In this document: positions 5,456 to 7,486 of the stretch, in pieces
Layout: each line of letters starts with the position of its first letter
How positions within the stretch are numbered: position 1 is the first letter of the stretch
NCBI GenBank assembly: GCA_023229945.1
Contig: JALNYH010000041.1
Span: 1-7,486, forward strand
Direction: 5' to 3'
Source: Arcobacteraceae bacterium
GTDB lineage: Bacteria; Campylobacterota; Campylobacteria; Campylobacterales; Arcobacteraceae
DNA: 7,486 nucleotides
Translations under genes and position numbers: made by a program
Notes under the pieces: generated by a model
Told to the model about the DNA's origin: nothing
Seen by the model: the letters and a program-made list of their open reading frames with translations, nothing else
Database searches by the model: none

Positions 5456-6659
5456 GTTGTATCAATTGCCTGATGGGTGGGAGTGGAAAACCCTAAGTGA
5501 TGTTTTTATAATTGAAAGAGGTGGTTCTCCTCGTCCAATTAAGGAATATATTACAGATGATGAAGATGGAATAAATTGGATTAAAATTGGTGATACTGAA
5601 AAAGGTGGAAAATATATAACAACAACTGCCCAAAAAATAAAACCAAGTGGATTAAAGAAAAGTAGGTTAGTTGTAGAGGGAGATTTTATTATGTCCAATT
5701 CAATGAGTTTTGGACGACCATATATTGTAAAAACAAAAGGAGCTATCCACGATGGATGGTTACTTATGAGAGACAAGTTGGAAAATATGGATAAAGATTT
5801 TTTCTATTATCTATTAAGTTCAAACTATATGTATCAACAATTTACATTAAAAGCTTCGGGTACAACTGTAAAAAACTTAAATATTGATTTAGTCAAATCA
5901 ACTAACATTCCCCTCCCACCACTCTCAGAACAACAAAGAATAGTAGCAAAGCTGGATAAGCTCTTTGAAAAAATAGATAAATCAATAGCCCTACATCAAA
6001 AAAATATGGATGAAGCTAATGCGTTTATGGGAAGTGTTTTGAATGATGTTTTTGGAGAATTGGAAGAGAGGTATCCATTACAAAAAGTTTCAGATGGATT
6101 AAAAAATATTTTAACTGGTACAACACCACCAAAAAAAGACCAAAAATATTATGATAATCCATCAATAAATTGGTTTAGTCCATCAGATTTTGGAAAATCA
6201 AAAGTACTAACTGTATCAAAGAATATGATTAATCCAATATCATTAGTAGATAAAAAAGCAAAGATGTATGAGAAAAATACATTATTATTGGTTGCTATTG
6301 GAGCAACAGTAGGAAAAATTGGAGTAATAAAAGAGGAAGCTTCATCAAATCAACAAATTACTGCTATGAAGTTTAAAGATAATATTGATGTAGATTTTTC
6401 ATACTATTGGTTTTACTACATAAAACAAACTATAATTAATACAGCTTCGGCTGCAACACTGCCAATTATCAATCAAAGTGGTATTAAAGATTTAAAATTT
6501 ATAATCCCACCACTCCAAATCCAACAAAAAGTAGTCAAATATTTGGATGGGATTTCAGAAAAAATAGAAAAAGTAAAACAAACTCAAAAAAAGAAAATGG
6601 ATAGCCTTAAAGCACTCAAAGCTTCTATCTTAGATAGAGCCTTTCGAGGTGAGTTGTAG
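5448..6659 (+). CDS. hsdS: Type I restriction-modification specificity subunit S
   Basis: A 403-residue subunit that chooses the DNA target for both methylation and cutting. It has the standard two-fold layout: target-recognition domain 1 at about 1-153, conserved helical spacer at about 154-205 (IPLPPLSEQQRIVAKLDKLF and on to VFGEL), domain 2 at about 209-350, and second helical region at about 351-403 (FIIPPLQIQQKVVKYLD, ending SILDRAFRGEL). The two conserved parts repeat at an interval of about 197 codons. The ends are typical: MSELYQLPDGWEW at the start and FRGEL at the finish, so the gene is full length. Its ATG lies inside the end of the abi-like gene (ATGAGTGA) with only a weak AAAGAG (5434-5439) upstream, implying translational coupling. 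The recognition domains are AT-rich relative to the conserved parts, as expected for exchanged cassettes. The recognised sequence cannot be deduced from this. Confidence 0.95.
   Translation: MSELYQLPDGWEWKTLSDVFIIERGGSPRPIKEYITDDEDGINWIKIGDTEKGGKYITTTAQKIKPSGLKKSRLVVEGDFIMSNSMSFGRPYIVKTKGAIHDGWLLMRDKLENMDKDFFYYLLSSNYMYQQFTLKASGTTVKNLNIDLVKSTNIPLPPLSEQQRIVAKLDKLFEKIDKSIALHQKNMDEANAFMGSVLNDVFGELEERYPLQKVSDGLKNILTGTTPPKKDQKYYDNPSINWFSPSDFGKSKVLTVSKNMINPISLVDKKAKMYEKNTLLLVAIGATVGKIGVIKEEASSNQQITAMKFKDNIDVDFSYYWFYYIKQTIINTASAATLPIINQSGIKDLKFIIPPLQIQQKVVKYLDGISEKIEKVKQTQKKKMDSLKALKASILDRAFRGEL
5915..5937 (+). repeat. hsdS internal repeat, copy 1
   Basis: This stretch encodes the start of the first conserved helical region. 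It matches 6506-6528 at 18 of 23 positions, including the identical 10-mer CCCACCACTC, in the same reading frame at a distance of 591 bases (197 codons). Such repeats can support exchange of target-recognition domains. Confidence 0.5.
6506..6528 (+). repeat. hsdS internal repeat, copy 2
   Basis: This is the partner of the repeat at 5915-5937. It opens the second conserved helical region (IPPLQIQQK) and shares CCCACCACTC and AACAAA with copy 1. Confidence 0.5.
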
Positions 6660-6739
6660 ATTACCACCGCGATTATGGATTTTCATTTGACCATATACTC
6701 CCAGTAGAGAGTGTGGGAGTGTTAGAAGTTCATGTCTAG
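6653..6739 (+). pseudogene. Possible tail of a broken gene directly after hsdS
   Basis: In a frame different from hsdS, 28 codons are open from just after a TGA at 6650 to a TAG at 6737-6739, with no start codon. The reading GFSFDHILPVESVGVLEVHV looks protein-like, with alternating hydrophobic residues and few low-information codons. It begins almost exactly where hsdS ends, as if the hsd cassette had replaced the front of an older gene. I do not recognise the family, and an open stretch this short can be chance. Confidence 0.2.
6695..6722. terminator. Hairpin between hsdS and the convergent gene
   Basis: ACTCCCA (6697-6703) pairs perfectly with TGGGAGT (6714-6720), extendable by a G-T and an A-T pair at 6695-6696 and 6721-6722, with a 10-base loop. 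It sits between two convergent stop codons, where a two-way terminator would be expected. No T-run follows on either strand, so intrinsic termination would be weak. It also overlaps the possible gene remnant. Confidence 0.3.
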
Positions 6740-7486
6740 CATAGTGATAAAGAGTTCTTATTCCAAGCATCTATAATACGCATATCACGAGTTGGCACAA
6801 ACTTATTCGATATTGTCCTAGCTTGAATGATCTCATTATCTTCTATTTTTACCGCATAAAGGAGCTGATTGTCTTTAAATACTCCATAGATCACCCTCTC
6901 CTTGTTAACAATAAACTTTAGGTCTGCAAATATCCTATTGTTAAGGAGTTCTGACCAATGTTGCAGCTCTTGAAAATTTTGAGGGAGTTTAAAATCTAGA
7001 TCATTTTCTTTTGTTTGAGCATGTATCTGATGTGCTTCGTATTTAAAGGCTTTGAGAGGATCGTGTTTATAACTATCTATTCTTTCCTTTTTAAGACGAG
7101 AGATCGACTCATACAAAAAGCTTACAGAGTTGTCCTCTTTTTTAAAATGAGCTTCATACCACTCTAGATCACCTTGAGCAAGGATAGAAAAACTCTGTTG
7201 AAGTTGTATAGCATCGTTTGCACAGAGAGTTGCTTGATAAAAAAGTTCAAAGAGCTCTTTTTGGGTATAAAAATATTCGAGCGTTTTGAGTATAGTTAAA
7301 TAGACTTCTATTGAATACCCTCTAAAGAGATTTTTTTTGTAGCTTAGAGGCTGTGATAATAGCTCTATAATAAAGTCTTCATCCTCAAAGCTTTGAATGA
7401 TGATGTAGTTAAAGTCAAGATCACTTCGCAGCTCTTTTTTATTTCGTTCATAAGACGCAAAAAGTGCTTGCATTATATTTGGATGT
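6736..7486 (-). CDS. PcfJ-like protein, C-terminal part (5' end probably outside the window)
   Basis: A minus-strand frame is open from the window edge to a TAG at 6738-6736. An ATG at 7473-7471 would give 245 residues, but the frame continues upstream (HPNIM) and no ribosome-binding site is visible in the 13 remaining bases, so the true start is probably outside. Residues numbered from that ATG: 1-150 are helical and charged with no recognised motif. About 158-240 resemble the PcfJ-like domain: LPQNFQELQHWSELLNN, then VIYGVFKDNQLLYAVKI, DNEIIQAR and NKFVP, ending with an MRIIDAW helix. Family knowledge: PcfJ proteins are found on conjugative plasmids and phages, and their biochemical role is unclear. 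Odd: the cysteine commonly found after the first helix (HHCV or NC) is absent here, where LLNNRIFAD stands. It points toward the hsd operon and shares no transcript with it. The family call is by eye and uncertain. Confidence 0.55.
   Translation of the reverse strand, partial: HPNIMQALFASYERNKKELRSDLDFNYIIIQSFEDEDFIIELLSQPLSYKKNLFRGYSIEVYLTILKTLEYFYTQKELFELFYQATLCANDAIQLQQSFSILAQGDLEWYEAHFKKEDNSVSFLYESISRLKKERIDSYKHDPLKAFKYEAHQIHAQTKENDLDFKLPQNFQELQHWSELLNNRIFADLKFIVNKERVIYGVFKDNQLLYAVKIEDNEIIQARTISNKFVPTRDMRIIDAWNKNSLSLC

Overview
The window reads as part of an AT-rich bacterial accessory region. Protein style, low GC content and codon use (many AAA, TTT and AGA codons, short gaps between genes) fit a Campylobacterota host such as Sulfurimonas, Sulfurovum or Arcobacter relatives. 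This host assignment is an inference from style; no marker gene in the window fixes it.

Left end (1-673): the C-terminal part of a ParA-type partition ATPase runs in from outside the window. It is followed closely by a 73-residue basic protein with a C-terminal ribbon-helix-helix-like segment, the usual layout of a ParA plus small centromere-binding partner cassette. This suggests a plasmid or an integrative element. Region 674-943 has no gene. It holds a direct repeat, several short palindromes and the probable hsd promoter.

Centre (944-6659): a complete Type I restriction-modification operon on the plus strand, in the order hsdR - hsdM - abi-like gene - hsdS. HsdR carries a PD-(D/E)xK nuclease and an SF2 translocase of the EcoEI-like group. 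HsdM is the N6-adenine methyltransferase. HsdS has two target-recognition domains separated by conserved helical repeats. Together they would methylate a bipartite target and cut unmethylated invading DNA. Between hsdM and hsdS sits a 195-residue Abi-like protein with a clear HEPN RNase motif (RNxxxH, R152-H157). Its last codons overlap the hsdS start by 8 bases. This arrangement recalls the PrrC and RloC RNases that ride inside Type I loci, but with a different and much smaller nuclease. It is the most interesting item in the window: a candidate second-line abortive-infection effector wired into a restriction operon. A short GC-rich hairpin marks the junction between hsdM and this insert.

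Right end (6660-7486): directly after hsdS there is a short open stretch that looks like the tail of a broken gene, and a hairpin. A minus-strand gene then enters from beyond the window. The C-terminal part of its product resembles the PcfJ-like domain found on mobile elements, but it lacks the cysteine usually seen in that domain.

No tRNA, rRNA, CRISPR array, transposase or integrase was seen.
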